Shown here piece by piece: positions 1 to 14,379 of a stretch of DNA of 64,000 bases; position 1 is the first letter of the stretch; each line of letters begins with the position of its first letter. Source of the stretch: Lentzea albida (GTDB lineage: Bacteria > Actinomycetota > Actinomycetes > Mycobacteriales > Pseudonocardiaceae); the NCBI RefSeq assembly GCF_900111005.1, contig NZ_FOFV01000022.1:62001-126000 (forward strand). Reading direction: 5' to 3'. The notes below the pieces were generated by a model. That model was not told the DNA's origin, searched no databases, and was given only the letters and a program-made list of their open reading frames with translations. Made by a program: the position numbers and the translations under genes.

Positions 1-838
1 GGACGATGTCGCTGAGCGCGCCCACCGCCGTGGCCACCACGGGAACGCCGCAAGCCATCGCCTCGAGTGCCGTGCTGCCGAACGTGTCGGTGGCGGGGGC
101 GCACAACGCCACGTCCGCCGACCTCAGCACACCCGGCCGCACCCGGCGGGGGAGGGGGCTGACGTCCACCAGCTCGACGTGGTCCAGTGTGGACAGAGCC
201 GCGTCGATCGCCGTGCGGTTGCAGGGATCGAGGTTCCCGGTGACGACGCGCATCCGGCCGTCGTGGATCTCGGCCGGGCCCTCCGGGGTGAACAGGGACG
301 CGTCCACGCCGCTCGGGACGACGGACACCCTGGCGCGGCGCACGCCGAGCTGCCAGAGGTGCGCGGCCTCCGCCGTGCTCGTCGCCGTGATCCACGCGGC
401 CCGGCGGGCGAGGAGGGTCTCGGCGTCGGAGCGCTGCCGCTCCGGGGACTCCCCGAACCCGTGGTACGAGTGCACCACGGGGATCTGGCGGTGGTGCGCG
501 CCGATCAACGAGGCGAGACCGGACGTCCAGTGGTGCGAGTGCACGACGTCCGGCGGGAGCACCCGCCAGCGCTCGGCGAGGAACGCGGCGAAGTCGCCCA
601 GGTGTGCGGTGAACTCGTCCTCGGTGATGACGCGGGCGGGCCCGGCGGGCACGTGCACGACGTCGTGGCCCTCGTCGGCGCGCACCACGTCGGGGGACGT
701 GGAATCGTCGCGCCGGGTGTAGGCGACCACGTCGTGGCCCGACGCGCTCAATCCCGCGCAGAGTTCGGTGACGTGCGCGCCCTGTGCCGTGCATTCCGCC
801 AGCGGACTCGCCTGCGCGGACACCATCGCGATTCGCAT
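1..838 (-). CDS. GT4-type glycosyltransferase, C-terminus cut by window start
   Basis: Transfers a sugar from a nucleotide-sugar donor; the acceptor cannot be read from sequence. It starts with MRIAMVSAQASPLAE and continues about 279 residues to the window edge, where it is still open. The N-terminal half is a typical GT-B acceptor domain (VVHSHHWTSGL, then SYHGFGESPERQRSDAE). The C-terminal half carries VVPSGVDASLFTPEG and the donor-site motif DTFGSTALEAMACGVPVVAT, which define family GT4. The start is the ATG whose codon is at 836-838. It is divergent from the rodlin-like genes and not obviously linked to them. Family confidence is high; the role is unknown. Confidence 0.85.
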   Translation of the reverse strand, partial: MRIAMVSAQASPLAECTAQGAHVTELCAGLSASGHDVVAYTRRDDSTSPDVVRADEGHDVVHVPAGPARVITEDEFTAHLGDFAAFLAERWRVLPPDVVHSHHWTSGLASLIGAHHRQIPVVHSYHGFGESPERQRSDAETLLARRAAWITATSTAEAAHLWQLGVRRARVSVVPSGVDASLFTPEGPAEIHDGRMRVVTGNLDPCNRTAIDAALSTLDHVELVDVSPLPRRVRPGVLRSADVALCAPATDTFGSTALEAMACGVPVVATAVGALSDIV

Positions 839-1292
839 TCGACCGGTCACATCCTCGGTGTGATTTCGAGCTGCCGGCTCAACTCGACCAGTTCCGGTGA
901 TCTCGGTTCGTGACCGTATTGGTTTCCGGTGCTGCCGACAAACGGAGGTGTGCCTTTGTCGGACGTGCTCGGTGGGCCGGTGCGTACTGGCGTGGCCCGA
1001 GCGTGCCTGGTGGGGCGGTGCAGGGCCTGGTAGCGGCGCTGGGGCCCGATTGTTCACCCCATGGAAAGGTGTCGCTGCGAATGTGTTGGATTTCGGCAGC
1101 TCATCTTGCCGGTGGCGCTCAAACCTCCAAAACAATGCATCACTCGAAGGTGTGGTTTGGAGGCTTTCCGAACGCTGCGGGGCGGCCACTGATTTTGCTT
1201 CGGTCGCATCGTTTGGATACGGTCCTGGCGGACTTGCGGACGGCATTCGCCGCCGCTGTCAGTTCCCGAAAGATTTGATTGAGGAGATTTCT
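839..1292. promoter_or_regulatory. Divergent intergenic region and long leader of rodlin-like genes
   Basis: About 450 bases between the divergent glycosyltransferase and the first rodlin-like gene. Open frames exist here but their translations have no recognisable protein features, so I do not call a gene. From about 1060 the base composition falls relative to the surroundings. A hairpin with 8-base arms (CCTCCAAA at 1124-1131, TTTGGAGG at 1156-1163) lies in the presumed leader. A good ribosome site (GAGGAGA, about 1281-1287) precedes the GTG at 1293. Confidence 0.45.
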
Positions 1293-1529
1293 GTGCTGAA
1301 GAAGGCAGGGGCGGCCGTCGCTATCGCGGGCGCTTTCCTCGGTATGGGTTCCGCCGCGCTGGCCGACACCCCCGAGCTGGACATCACGGGTCAGTCCGGT
1401 GTCGCGCACCTGAACGACTCCGAGGTGCTGAGCGACATCAACGCCTGCTTCATCGACGTCAACGTCATCGCGGTGCCGGCGCTGTCGGGCAACGACAGCG
1501 GCCTGTGCGCCAACCCCGACGACAAGTGA
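1293..1529 (+). CDS. Secreted rodlin-like peptide, copy 1
   Basis: A 78-residue secreted peptide. It starts with GTG (MLKKAGAAVAIAGAFLGMG), a classical signal peptide cleaved near ALA-DTPEL. The mature part is about 50 residues, acidic, with two cysteines and the segments LNDSEVLSDINAC and VNVIAVPALSGNDSG. The MLKKA start and the short Val/Asn/Ser-rich mature region resemble streptomycete rodlins (RdlA/RdlB), which organise chaplin fibres on aerial hyphae; this mature part is shorter than theirs. Copy 2 lies 127 bases downstream on the same strand. The start is fixed by GAGGAGA six bases upstream. A secreted surface peptide is sure; rodlin membership is probable only. Confidence 0.6.
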   Translation: MLKKAGAAVAIAGAFLGMGSAALADTPELDITGQSGVAHLNDSEVLSDINACFIDVNVIAVPALSGNDSGLCANPDDK

Positions 1530-1656
1530 CGTGAGACGGCGCCCTGCCCCGACGGCGCGCCGAACGGAGGCGGAGCGTGTGACCAGGGATGCCTGCTCCG
1601 CCTCCCGTCGCAACACCCGCAGTTCGACCCAGCCGGTTCTCGAGGAAGAAGACGTG

Positions 1657-1935
1657 ATGCTGAAGAAGGCTTGTGCCGTGGCCGCTGTGGGCGCGGGTTT
1701 CCTGATGATGGGCACGCCCGCGTTCGCGACGCAGGACGAGCCCGTGGACATCGCTCCGCGGTACGACCACACCCACCAGGTGGGCCTGGTCAACCTGGAC
1801 GAGTCCGAGGTCCTCAGCGACCTCAACGTCTGCCACGTCGACGTGAACGTCATCGCGGTGCCGCTGTTCTCCAACAACGACAGCGGCACGTGCGCCAACC
1901 CGGACCTCGACGTCCACGGCGACTCGGACCGCTGA
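1657..1935 (+). CDS. Secreted rodlin-like peptide, copy 2
   Basis: A 92-residue paralogue of the preceding gene: MLKKACAVAAVGAGFLMMG signal peptide, cleavage near AFA-TQDEP, then LDESEVLSDLNVC and VNVIAVPLFSNNDSG, aligning residue by residue with copy 1 (VNVIAVPALSGNDSG). Two mature cysteines are again present. It has an extra acidic stretch after the signal peptide (EPVDIAPRYDHTHQ) and a longer C-terminus. The ATG at 1657 follows GAGGAAGAA. Transcription of the pair probably ends at the strong hairpin at 2109-2147. The tandem arrangement indicates local duplication followed by divergence. Surface role inferred from export and the rodlin resemblance. Confidence 0.6.
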   Translation: MLKKACAVAAVGAGFLMMGTPAFATQDEPVDIAPRYDHTHQVGLVNLDESEVLSDLNVCHVDVNVIAVPLFSNNDSGTCANPDLDVHGDSDR

Positions 1936-2108
1936 TCCGCGCACACCACGCAAGGCCGGCGACGCACCGGTTCCTACCGGTTGATCACTTCGGGGCCGGT
2001 ACGGCCCGGGGCGGCGGCCGCGTGGTGTGGTGGTGACCAGGCGCGCCCGTGCAGTCGGGATCGTCGTCGGTCTGAAGAGGCGTCGATCGCGACGGGCGTG
2101 TGCCAACG

Positions 2109-2147
2109 GTGAAGCGCCCGGCTGAACCTTCCAGCCGGGCGCTTCAC
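2109..2147. terminator. Strong bidirectional hairpin terminator
   Basis: Perfect 16-base arms (GTGAAGCGCCCGGCTG at 2109-2124; its complement at 2132-2147) around a 7-base loop. It sits between the rodlin-like pair on the plus strand and the phosphatase gene that ends at 2182 on the minus strand, so it can stop transcription from both sides. Confidence 0.85.
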
Positions 2148-2181
2148 GGCGTTGCGGGCCGGGCCGGAACCCGGGCTCTCG

Positions 2182-4460
2182 TCACGGCAGCTGCACACCG
2201 ACGACACACGTGTCGTCATCGGTGTTGGAGTCGCTGTGCACCAGCAGGTGGTCCAGCAGCTCGTCGAGGTTCGCCCGCGGTTCCTGCGCGGCGGCGCACA
2301 GCCGGTCGAGGCAGTCGTCCAGCGGCAGGTCCCTGCGCTCCACCAGGCCATCGGTGTAGAGCACCAGCGTGTCCCCGGACTCCAGGACGACCTCTCCCTC
2401 CACATAGGACGCTTCAGCGAACGCGCCGAGCATCATGCCGGGCAGCATCGGCAGCAGTTCGCCGCGCCCGCCCCGGACGAGCACCGGTGGCAGGTGGCCC
2501 GCACGGGCCCACCGCAGCACGCGGGTGTTCGGGTCGTACACGCCGCAGATCGCCGTGGCGAAGATGTGGTCGGCGAGGTGGTGGGCCACGAGGTTGAGCC
2601 ACGTGAGCAGCTGGGCCGGGCCCGCGCCGGTGGCGGCGAGACCGCGCAACGCGTTGCGCAGCACGACCATGCCGGTCGCGCCCTTGATGCCGTGGCCCGT
2701 GATGTCGCCGACGGAGACCAGGATCTGCTTCGACGGCAGCACGACGGCGTCGTACCAGTCGCCGCCGACCAGCTCCTCCTGCGCGGCCGGCTGGTAGCGC
2801 ACGGCGACGCGCAGTCCGAACGCCTCCAGGGTGGGGTGGGTCGGAGGCATGATCACCTGCTGGAGCTGCAACGTCAGCTTGTTGCGCTCGGCCGCCTCCT
2901 GGGCCGTGATCGCGAGCTGGTCCTGGGTCGCGGACAGCGCGACCTCGGTCCAGTGCTGGGCCGAGATGTCCTGGTAGGCACCGCGGACGGCGAGCAGCGT
3001 CCCCAGCGGGTCGAGCACGGGTTCCGCGATCACGCGGACGTGCCGGGTCACGCCGTCCGGCCGCTGCAGGCGGAACGCCGCCGAGGCGTGCCGGTGGTCG
3101 CGCAGGACGGTCTGCACGAACCCGTTGAGCGCGGGCACGTCGTCCGGGTGGGCGTGGTCCGCGATCTCCTCCAGCGGGATGGGGCCCGCGCCGCGGTCCC
3201 GGCCGTGGAGCGCGTACAGCTGGCTGTTCCAGACGATCGTGCCGCTGTGCCGTTCCTCCTCGAAACCGCCGACGCGGCCGAGGCGCTGGGCGTGCTGCAG
3301 CAGGTTCGCGAGGCGGGTCGTCTCGTCCTGCACCCGCCACACCACGAGGACCAGTGCGCCGTGCCGGGTGATGCTCACCCCGGCCGTCACCGTGAGCGGG
3401 ACCTCGTCGATGAGCGCCGCGAGGTTCATCTGCTCGGCCCGGAACGCCTCACCGGTGCCGAGCACGCGCTCGATCTTGTCGAACAGGTCGCCCTCGGCGG
3501 CGGCCAGGGGATAGGCCTCCAGCAGGGTCTTGCCGGCCACGGCGGTGCGCGGCCTGCCCGCGAGGTCGACGAACGCGCTGTTGACGTGGTGCACCCGGAA
3601 GTCCGTGATCGTGCCGTCGGGCGAGACCTCCGGGCCCAGCACCAACGCCGGGTCGAGCAGGCCGTCCGCGAGGTCCGTCAGCTCGGACGGGGCGGGCGCG
3701 GCGGGGCCGGCGGGTGCCGTGATGTCGAGCGTGGCCGCGCACAGCTCCGCCAGCGCCTCCACCTGCTTCAGCACGCTGAGCGGTTGCGGCGGCAGTGGCG
3801 AGGGCCAGCAGATCTCCAGGACACCCGTGATCCGGCCGCCGGTTCCGGCAGGGACGGTGGCGCGGCCGCGCAGGGTGGACCCGATCGACGGCAGACCGGA
3901 CTCGCCGAGGTCGGGGATCCACACCGCCTCGCGTTCGACGAGCGCGCGCCGCGCCGGGGTGGGCACGCCCGGAGGGACGTAGCGCCACCGGTTCGCCTCG
4001 CCCGCCGCGAACCCGGCGTGCCCGGCCAGGGTGAGCGAGGAGTCGGCGCCCGCCAGCCAGATCGCCACGGCGCTCGCGCCCAGCGGGGCGAGCGCGTGGG
4101 CGAAGAGCGACTCGGCCACGGACTGCGTGTCGCCGGCGTGCAGGGCGCCGCTTTCCGCCGTGCGCAACCGGATCGCGGTGGCGGTGTCCGTTCCCGCCGC
4201 GGGGACGGCGGTGAGTTCGTCGCCGGACACCTCGTTGATGATGTCGACGGCGAGCGTGAGCTGCGTGGTGCCCGCGCGTTCGGCGAGCAGGGCGAGCTGT
4301 GCCGCGGCCTGCGCGGGACCGCAGCGCAGCCGTTCGACGAGCACACCCTTCGCGAGTTCCACCAGCGCGCGGCCGTCCGCCTCGGCCCGCGCCTCGTCGA
4401 TCTCCCTGCGCAGGCGGGCGACGGTGCCCGCGAGCCGCCCGACGCCCACCTCGTCCGCGG

Positions 4461-4464
<4 letters not shown>
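2182..4464 (-). CDS. ANTAR-GAF-PAS-PAS-SpoIIE serine phosphatase
   Basis: Predicted PP2C-type serine phosphatase of about 760 residues acting in a partner-switching (anti-anti-sigma) pathway. From the N-terminus: an ANTAR-like helical segment (residues about 30-85, ELAKGVLVERLRCG), a GAF domain (about 100-235), two PAS domains (about 255-510) and a SpoIIE phosphatase domain (about 540-755) with GGDWYDAVV, VGDITGHGIKGA, LYTDGLVERRD and DDDTCVV, which supply the metal-binding aspartates. The GTG start overlaps the stop of the upstream kinase gene by four bases (GTGA), so the two are translationally coupled and probably form one signalling unit. ANTAR domains usually bind RNA in antitermination; here it may act only as a helical signalling element. 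Confidence 0.85.
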
Positions 4465-8984
<4,520 letters not shown>

Positions 8985-9166
8985 CCCAGGTCCTCCACTG
9001 CACGACTCGAACACGTGGAGGCAGACCTGTGTGTTCAAGCAAACCTCACGACCCGAACGACATTACTGGACCTCGGCGCCGAGCTGTTCGTCCCGCCGAC
9101 CGGACGCCGGGGGCACGACGTGCGGGAAGGCCCGCCGTTCGTCCCTCGATGATCACTCGAACGGTG

Positions 9167-11594
9167 TCATCGCGGGGGAGCGGCCGCCGGCCGCCCCGGG
9201 TCCGGGGGCGGCGGGACCGCGGTGGACGAGGCGAGGTCCGGCGGGGGAGTCGTCGGCGCGGCGGGGCCGCTGCTCACCGAGAGCGTCACCGGTGCGGCTT
9301 GCAGGGAAGCACCTTTGCGCGACTGGGCGACGACGGTGCCGCGAGGTCGAGGGGAGCTGACGGACACCGTCGTCACCTGGTGACCGGCCTGGCGCAGCAC
9401 CGCCGAGGCCCGGGTGACGTCCGTGCCGACGACGTCCGGCACGGACATCCTGGTGTCGCCGTGGCGGTAGCGGTCCTCGACCTCGGGCAGGGGCTTCTCC
9501 GGCAGGCCGTCGTGCACCTTCACCATCGTGTCGAACCAGGTGGCGGCAGGAACGGTGCCGCCGTAGATGTTGCCCTCGGAGCACAGCCGGGGCGGCCCCG
9601 AGCCGATGCAGATGCCCTTCGGCGAGGTGCCGTCGTTGAACACCTGGACGGCGCCCGCGTAGTCGGGCGTGGCCCCGACGTAGGCCGCGGACTTGTACTC
9701 CTCGGTCGTGCCGGTCTTGCCCATCATCGGGCGCGTCCACCCGGCTTTCCTGGCGGCGTTCGAGGAACTGCCCGTGCCCTTGGCGTCCTCGCTGAGCCCG
9801 ACGGCCAGCGCGTCGGCGAGCTTCTCCGGCACCGCCTGTTCGCACGGTGGTTTCGCCAGTTCGACGGGCCGGCCGTTCCGGTCGAGGACCCGGCGGACCG
9901 GGGTGGGCTTGCACCACGTGCCACCGCTCATGATCGTCGCCGCCACGTTCGCGAGCTCGAGGGTGCTCGACGGTGCGGGACCCAGTGTGAAGGAGGCGTT
10001 GGCGTTGGACGCGTAGTACTGCGCCTGGGACAGCCGCAGGTCCCGGGGTGCCTTCGGCGTCGGCCGCACACCGGCGATGTTGGTGGCCATCGTCCTGCGC
10101 ATGCCGAGCCGGGACGCCATGTCCACCACCGCGTCGACGCCGGTCTTCTCCTCCAGGATCACGAAGGCCGTGTTGGGGGAGGTGGCGAGCGCCTGCTTCA
10201 GCGGCATCTGCGGCGGGTAGCGGTCGTTGTGGTTGGAAAGGCAGTACCAGCGCGTGTCCGGCTCCCCGGTGGCGGGGCACGAGCGCGCCCCGCCCTTGAA
10301 CACCTTCGACGTGTAGGTGTTGGGGGAGGGGATCACCGTGTCGATGCCGATCCCCTTCTCGAGTGCGGCGGCCGCGGTGAAGATCTTGTAGACCGAGCCC
10401 GTGCCGAACTTGTTCTCCACCCCGCTCGGCAGGTCGAACTGGGTCTGGAACTCCTCCTGCTTCAGCCCGTAGTCGCGGTTGGCGACCAGCGCGACGACCT
10501 CGTGCGCGTTCTTGCCGGGACGGACGACCGCCATCGTGTTCGCGACACCGGGGGTGTTCTTCGGCGCCTGCGCCTCGACGGCCTGCTTCGCGTGCTCGGT
10601 GATCCGCCGGTCCAGCGTCGTCTCCACGCGGTAGCCGCCGATCTTCAGCTCCTCCAGGTTGAACCCGGACTCGCCCAGGTACTCGACCAGGAACGAGCAG
10701 AAGAAGCCGTACGACGGACCAGCGCCCACGCACCCGGTCTGCAGTGGACGGACGGGTTTGCTCAGACCGAGAGGAGCGAACTTGTGGCGTGCCGCGTCCC
10801 TTGGCCGAGAGCCTCCCGTGGGCCGCCATCGCGTCGATGACGAGGTTGCGGCGCTCGAAGGCCTTGTCCGGCCGCGTTTCCGGGTCGAGCGCGCTCGGGC
10901 TGTTGACCATGCCCGCGAGCATCGCGGCCTGGGGCACGGTGAGCTCGGCCGGGGTCGTGCCGAAGTAGGCCTGCGCCGCGGCGGCGATCCCGAAGATCGT
11001 CGAGCCGAACGGCACGAGGTCGAGGTAGCGCGCGAGGATCTCGTCCTTGCCCAGCGCCGTTTCCACGCCCACGGCGATGCGGGCTTCGCGCAGCTTGCGG
11101 GTGACGCTCTGCTCCTGGGCCAGGCGCTGGGCGCTCGTGTCGTCGCGGGCGAGCACGTGCACCAGGTAGTTCTTCACGTACTGCTGCGTCAGCGTCGACG
11201 CGCCCTGCTCCACAGCGCCACTGGCGTTGTTGCGGGCCGCCGCCCGTGCGGTCGCGAGCCAGTCGACGCCGTGGTGGTCGTAGAAGCGGCGGTCCTCGAT
11301 CGCGAGCAACGCGTCCTTCATGTGCGGCGAGATCCTGTCCGGCGGTGTCCGGACCCGGTACTGGTCGTACAGGTACGCGATCGGCGCGCCGTCCCTGTCC
11401 GTCACCGTCGTCATCAACGGCGGGTCGGTGTTCAACATCTGCGCGAGGGTGGAGTCCACCTGGTCGCTGAGTTCGTTGGACAGCACCCCCATCCCCGCGG
11501 TGACCGGAAAGAGGAGTCCTGCGAGCAGCACGCCGGCGAGCAGGCACAGCCCGGCCAGCTTCCCGGCGCAGGGCACGATCTTCTTGCGGTCCAA
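9167..11594 (-). pseudogene. Bifunctional class A penicillin-binding protein with PASTA domain, single-base frameshift
   Basis: Peptidoglycan glycosyltransferase/transpeptidase. The TTG start at 11594 (MDRKKIVPC) has a GAGGGAG ribosome site. It encodes a membrane anchor, a GT51 domain (EDRRFYDHHGVD, QGASTLTQQYVKN) and then, in another frame, the transpeptidase (TGSVYK with the nucleophilic Ser, SPN, KTGTT), one PASTA domain (MSVPDVVGTDVTRAS) and a Pro-rich tail. Reading through needs removal of one G from the GGG (CCC on plus, 10798-10800): the corrected junction LSAKDAARHKFAPLGLSKP is normal for the family and gives about 808 residues. Both halves are otherwise intact, so this is either a recent frameshift or a sequencing error. 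Confidence 0.9.
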
Positions 11595-11842
11595 GGACGG
11601 GCTCCCTCAGTCGATGCGGCTGCGGGCGGTTACCCCGCGAGTCCGCGCTCAGGCGCCCACATCGAATGAATCCGGCACGGGGATTTCGTCACCCAGCGTG
11701 CCCGTGGCGGCCTTGATCGCCTCTTCGTGTTGCGGCAGCGGCGATCCGCGTCCAGGGCCCGGGTCGCACGGATTGGCGAATCTGCGGCGCCGAACGTGTG
11801 TTGATCATCCACTGTGGCCTTTCCGTTCGTATCGTTGCGGGG

Positions 11843-12571
11843 GTGGGAGACCTGCATCCGGCCGAGCCCTCGGACCTGGGCATCGAGATGGTGCCCGTCG
11901 CGCTGGCGGGCCTGCGCGCCGAGTTGACCGAAGCGCGTGCGCTCGCGCGCGAGTTGTCCGGCATGGCGGTGGAAGACGCCGACAGCTCGTGGTGCGACCA
12001 GCTCGAGGAGGAGTACCACGACGTCGGCGTCGGGCACGCGACGATGGCGCGGCAACTGGCGAGGTGGCGCCTCAAGCACCCGGAGGCCCCGGGACTGGAC
12101 GAGCTCGCCGGGCTCGTCGCCGAGGTGGAGCCCGTCCGCCAGGCGCTCCTGCACCAGCTCGCCCGCCTGCGCTGCGCCCGCGGCCTGAGCGGATCCCGCG
12201 TGCTGCCGGGGAGTTCGGAGGCGAAGCTGCTCCGCAACGACCCGCGGTGGACGTTCACCGACGACCCGGAGGACGGCGCGCGCACCCTGCACCTCTGGCA
12301 GTTCGGCATCGCCCACCTGGTGGCCGTGGTCGCGGCCGAGTCGCCCGAGGGCGGCGTGCGCACCGCCGACGCGGGTGATGCCGTTCTCGCGCGCCTGCAG
12401 GCCGAGCACCCGGACCACGAGATCGAGCTGCTGGTGTGGACACCGAGGTCCGGGTGCGGCGGCGACCGCTTCGAGCGCACCGTCCTCTTCGGATCCGAGG
12501 AGGTCCCGGCGCACGACGTGATCGACAAGCTCGGTGCCGCCCGGTTCTACCGCTGCGTCTGCCAGACCTGA
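11843..12571 (+). CDS. Hypothetical protein
   Basis: About 242 residues, not recognised. The N-terminal half is helical and charged (LAGLRAELTEARALARELSGM, LEEEYHDVGVGHATMARQLARW). The C-terminal half is a mixed alpha/beta segment with an HLWQFGIAHLVAVV stretch and four cysteines, two close to the end (FYRCVCQT). No signal peptide. The gene is divergent from the penicillin-binding protein and ends six bases before the convergent lipoprotein gene. The GTG at 11843 is my choice; an ATG at 11888 is equally possible and no ribosome site decides. Coding is supported by strong codon bias and by the absence of good competing frames. Confidence 0.6.
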   Translation: MGDLHPAEPSDLGIEMVPVALAGLRAELTEARALARELSGMAVEDADSSWCDQLEEEYHDVGVGHATMARQLARWRLKHPEAPGLDELAGLVAEVEPVRQALLHQLARLRCARGLSGSRVLPGSSEAKLLRNDPRWTFTDDPEDGARTLHLWQFGIAHLVAVVAAESPEGGVRTADAGDAVLARLQAEHPDHEIELLVWTPRSGCGGDRFERTVLFGSEEVPAHDVIDKLGAARFYRCVCQT

Positions 12572-12577
12572 CCGGCG

Positions 12578-14155
12578 TCACTGGTAGGAGATCATCGACG
12601 GCTTCGGTTCGTAGGTCATGGTCTGCTCCGGGGTGAGCATCGGCTTGTCCTCGTCGTAGAAGTTCTTCCAGCCCATCGGCAGCTCACCCGGCCGCGCTCC
12701 CACGACGGAGTTCCACGTGTCCACCTTCTGGCCCGTGGTGCCCTGGCCGTCCATGTGGATCAGCAGCTGCACCTCGTCGCGCCTGGTGTCGAGGGCCTGC
12801 TCGTCGCGGATCATCGTCAGCTGGAACTGGTGCACGACGAGCAGCTTCTGCGGCAGCGACTTCGCGGCGGTCAGGTCGGCGAGCCACGCCGAGACCTCGT
12901 TGACCTCGGCAGCGTCGACACCGCCGATCTGCTGCAACGGCACCTGGTCCGGCCCGAGCTTCCACTCCGGGTCGACGGCCAGGCCCACGTGGGGCTGTTC
13001 GAGCAGCGACGCGTACCGCTTCGCCTGGTCCACCAGGCGGGCCCGGCCCGGCTGCAGGTCGAGGATCACGTAGAGACCCTCCTTCCCGGCACGGTCGACC
13101 CACGGGCGCAACGACTCGACATCGCTCTCGCCCGAGTAGTCGCCGTCCGGGCCGGGGGAGCCGTGCGCGACGGTGACGATGATCTCGAGACTCGGCACGA
13201 CGGGTACGTCGGACAGCGGCTCGTACTGCTTCGCCAGCTCCTTGGCGCGGACGATGGTGCCGTCGAGGTCCTGCTCGCCGAGTGCGCCGAGCGCGGGCCC
13301 GTCCGGGTGACCGTAGAGGCAGACGAGCATCCGGCCGGGGAACAGGACCTGTCCACCGCCCGGCAGCTGACCGCCGCGCACCGCCATGTCGACCCGCCCG
13401 CGCAACCGGTCCGGCGGACCGAAGTCCCCGCCCAGCGCCAGCAACGCGCCGGACGGCTCCGCGCGCAACGCGTCGATCGCGGCCTGGTCGCTCCTCGGAT
13501 CGGCACCCTTCAGCCGCACGACCCTGGCGCCGGCCGCACGCGCCGTCGCGACCGCCGCGGCGTCGTCACGACCCGAGTCCGCCAGCACCGTCACGTCCAC
13601 CGGCTGGGCGCGCTCGACGGCCGGCAACCCGGAGGGCGGCTCCGGCGCCTTGCCGCTGTCCCGCGGAGCGTCGATCCCGACCACCTCGGCTCCACCGGCC
13701 CACGACTCGACCTCCCGGCGCGCCTCGGCGCCCACGGTGACCACCACCTGGGGCGAGAGCCGTTCCACCTCCTCGCGCACGGCGTCCTTGGACACCGGCT
13801 CCGCCGAGGCGGGCACCTGGAGCGCCGGCACGCCCAGCCGTTCGGCGAGCGCGCCCGCCCCGGCCGAGGCCGCGCGGTCCGACTCCGCTGCCACCACCAC
13901 GACCGGTGCCCGGTGGAAGAGCGCCGAACTCATCGCGACCGCCGACGCCGAGCCGGGCGGTGCGTCCAGCACCGTGGTCTTCTCGGCCGGTGCGGCCACT
14001 TCGGCCGTCGCCGCGTCGGCGGCGCCGAAGGTCGAGAGCCCGAACGGCCCGGCGGTGCAGCTCGTGACCACCAGGGACACCAGCAGGGGCACGGCGAGGG
14101 GCCGGCGCTTCCGCGTCGCCACCCGGCCACGCGAGCGGTCGTCGTCCATCGGCAT
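12578..14155 (-). CDS. Putative cell-surface lipoprotein
   Basis: A 525-residue exported protein of unknown function. After MPMDDDRSRGRVATRKRRP comes a hydrophobic stretch ending LVVTSC, a lipobox with Cys33 as the lipidated residue. The mature N-terminal half (about 45-330) contains repeated alpha/beta units with VVVVAAESDRAASAGAGALAE and VTVLADSGRDDAAAVATAR, reminiscent of cell-wall-binding type 2 folds; the C-terminal half (about 330-525) contains LEIIVTVAHGSPGPDGDYSG and YVILDLQPGRARLVDQAKRY, which look TIM-barrel-like. I chose the ATG at 14155 because the signal peptide follows it directly; a longer frame upstream has no ribosome site. Exported and lipidated: fairly sure. Function: not known. 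Confidence 0.7.
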   Translation of the reverse strand: MPMDDDRSRGRVATRKRRPLAVPLLVSLVVTSCTAGPFGLSTFGAADAATAEVAAPAEKTTVLDAPPGSASAVAMSSALFHRAPVVVVAAESDRAASAGAGALAERLGVPALQVPASAEPVSKDAVREEVERLSPQVVVTVGAEARREVESWAGGAEVVGIDAPRDSGKAPEPPSGLPAVERAQPVDVTVLADSGRDDAAAVATARAAGARVVRLKGADPRSDQAAIDALRAEPSGALLALGGDFGPPDRLRGRVDMAVRGGQLPGGGQVLFPGRMLVCLYGHPDGPALGALGEQDLDGTIVRAKELAKQYEPLSDVPVVPSLEIIVTVAHGSPGPDGDYSGESDVESLRPWVDRAGKEGLYVILDLQPGRARLVDQAKRYASLLEQPHVGLAVDPEWKLGPDQVPLQQIGGVDAAEVNEVSAWLADLTAAKSLPQKLLVVHQFQLTMIRDEQALDTRRDEVQLLIHMDGQGTTGQKVDTWNSVVGARPGELPMGWKNFYDEDKPMLTPEQTMTYEPKPSMISYQ

Positions 14156-14379
14156 CGAGGCCCCCACGTGGTCGTGACGGAGAAGCCGAGGTGCCGGGTG
14201 GCCTCTCGACCGTCCTTTGTGGCTGTTCGGGTGTGGTGCGACAGCACGCCGGGGGTAGCCCGCGAGGAGGCGAACGTTCCCCGGCCACACCTCAATCACC
14301 CGAAAGTGGGCACCGTCCCCGTCGGCCACGTCCACCTGCTGGCGTCCTCCAGCGGGAAGACGCCAGGTGCGGTGCGAGA

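Noticed and set aside
910..1278. Possible small gene before the rodlin-like pair
   Set aside because: No ribosome site and no protein-like composition; it is more likely leader sequence.
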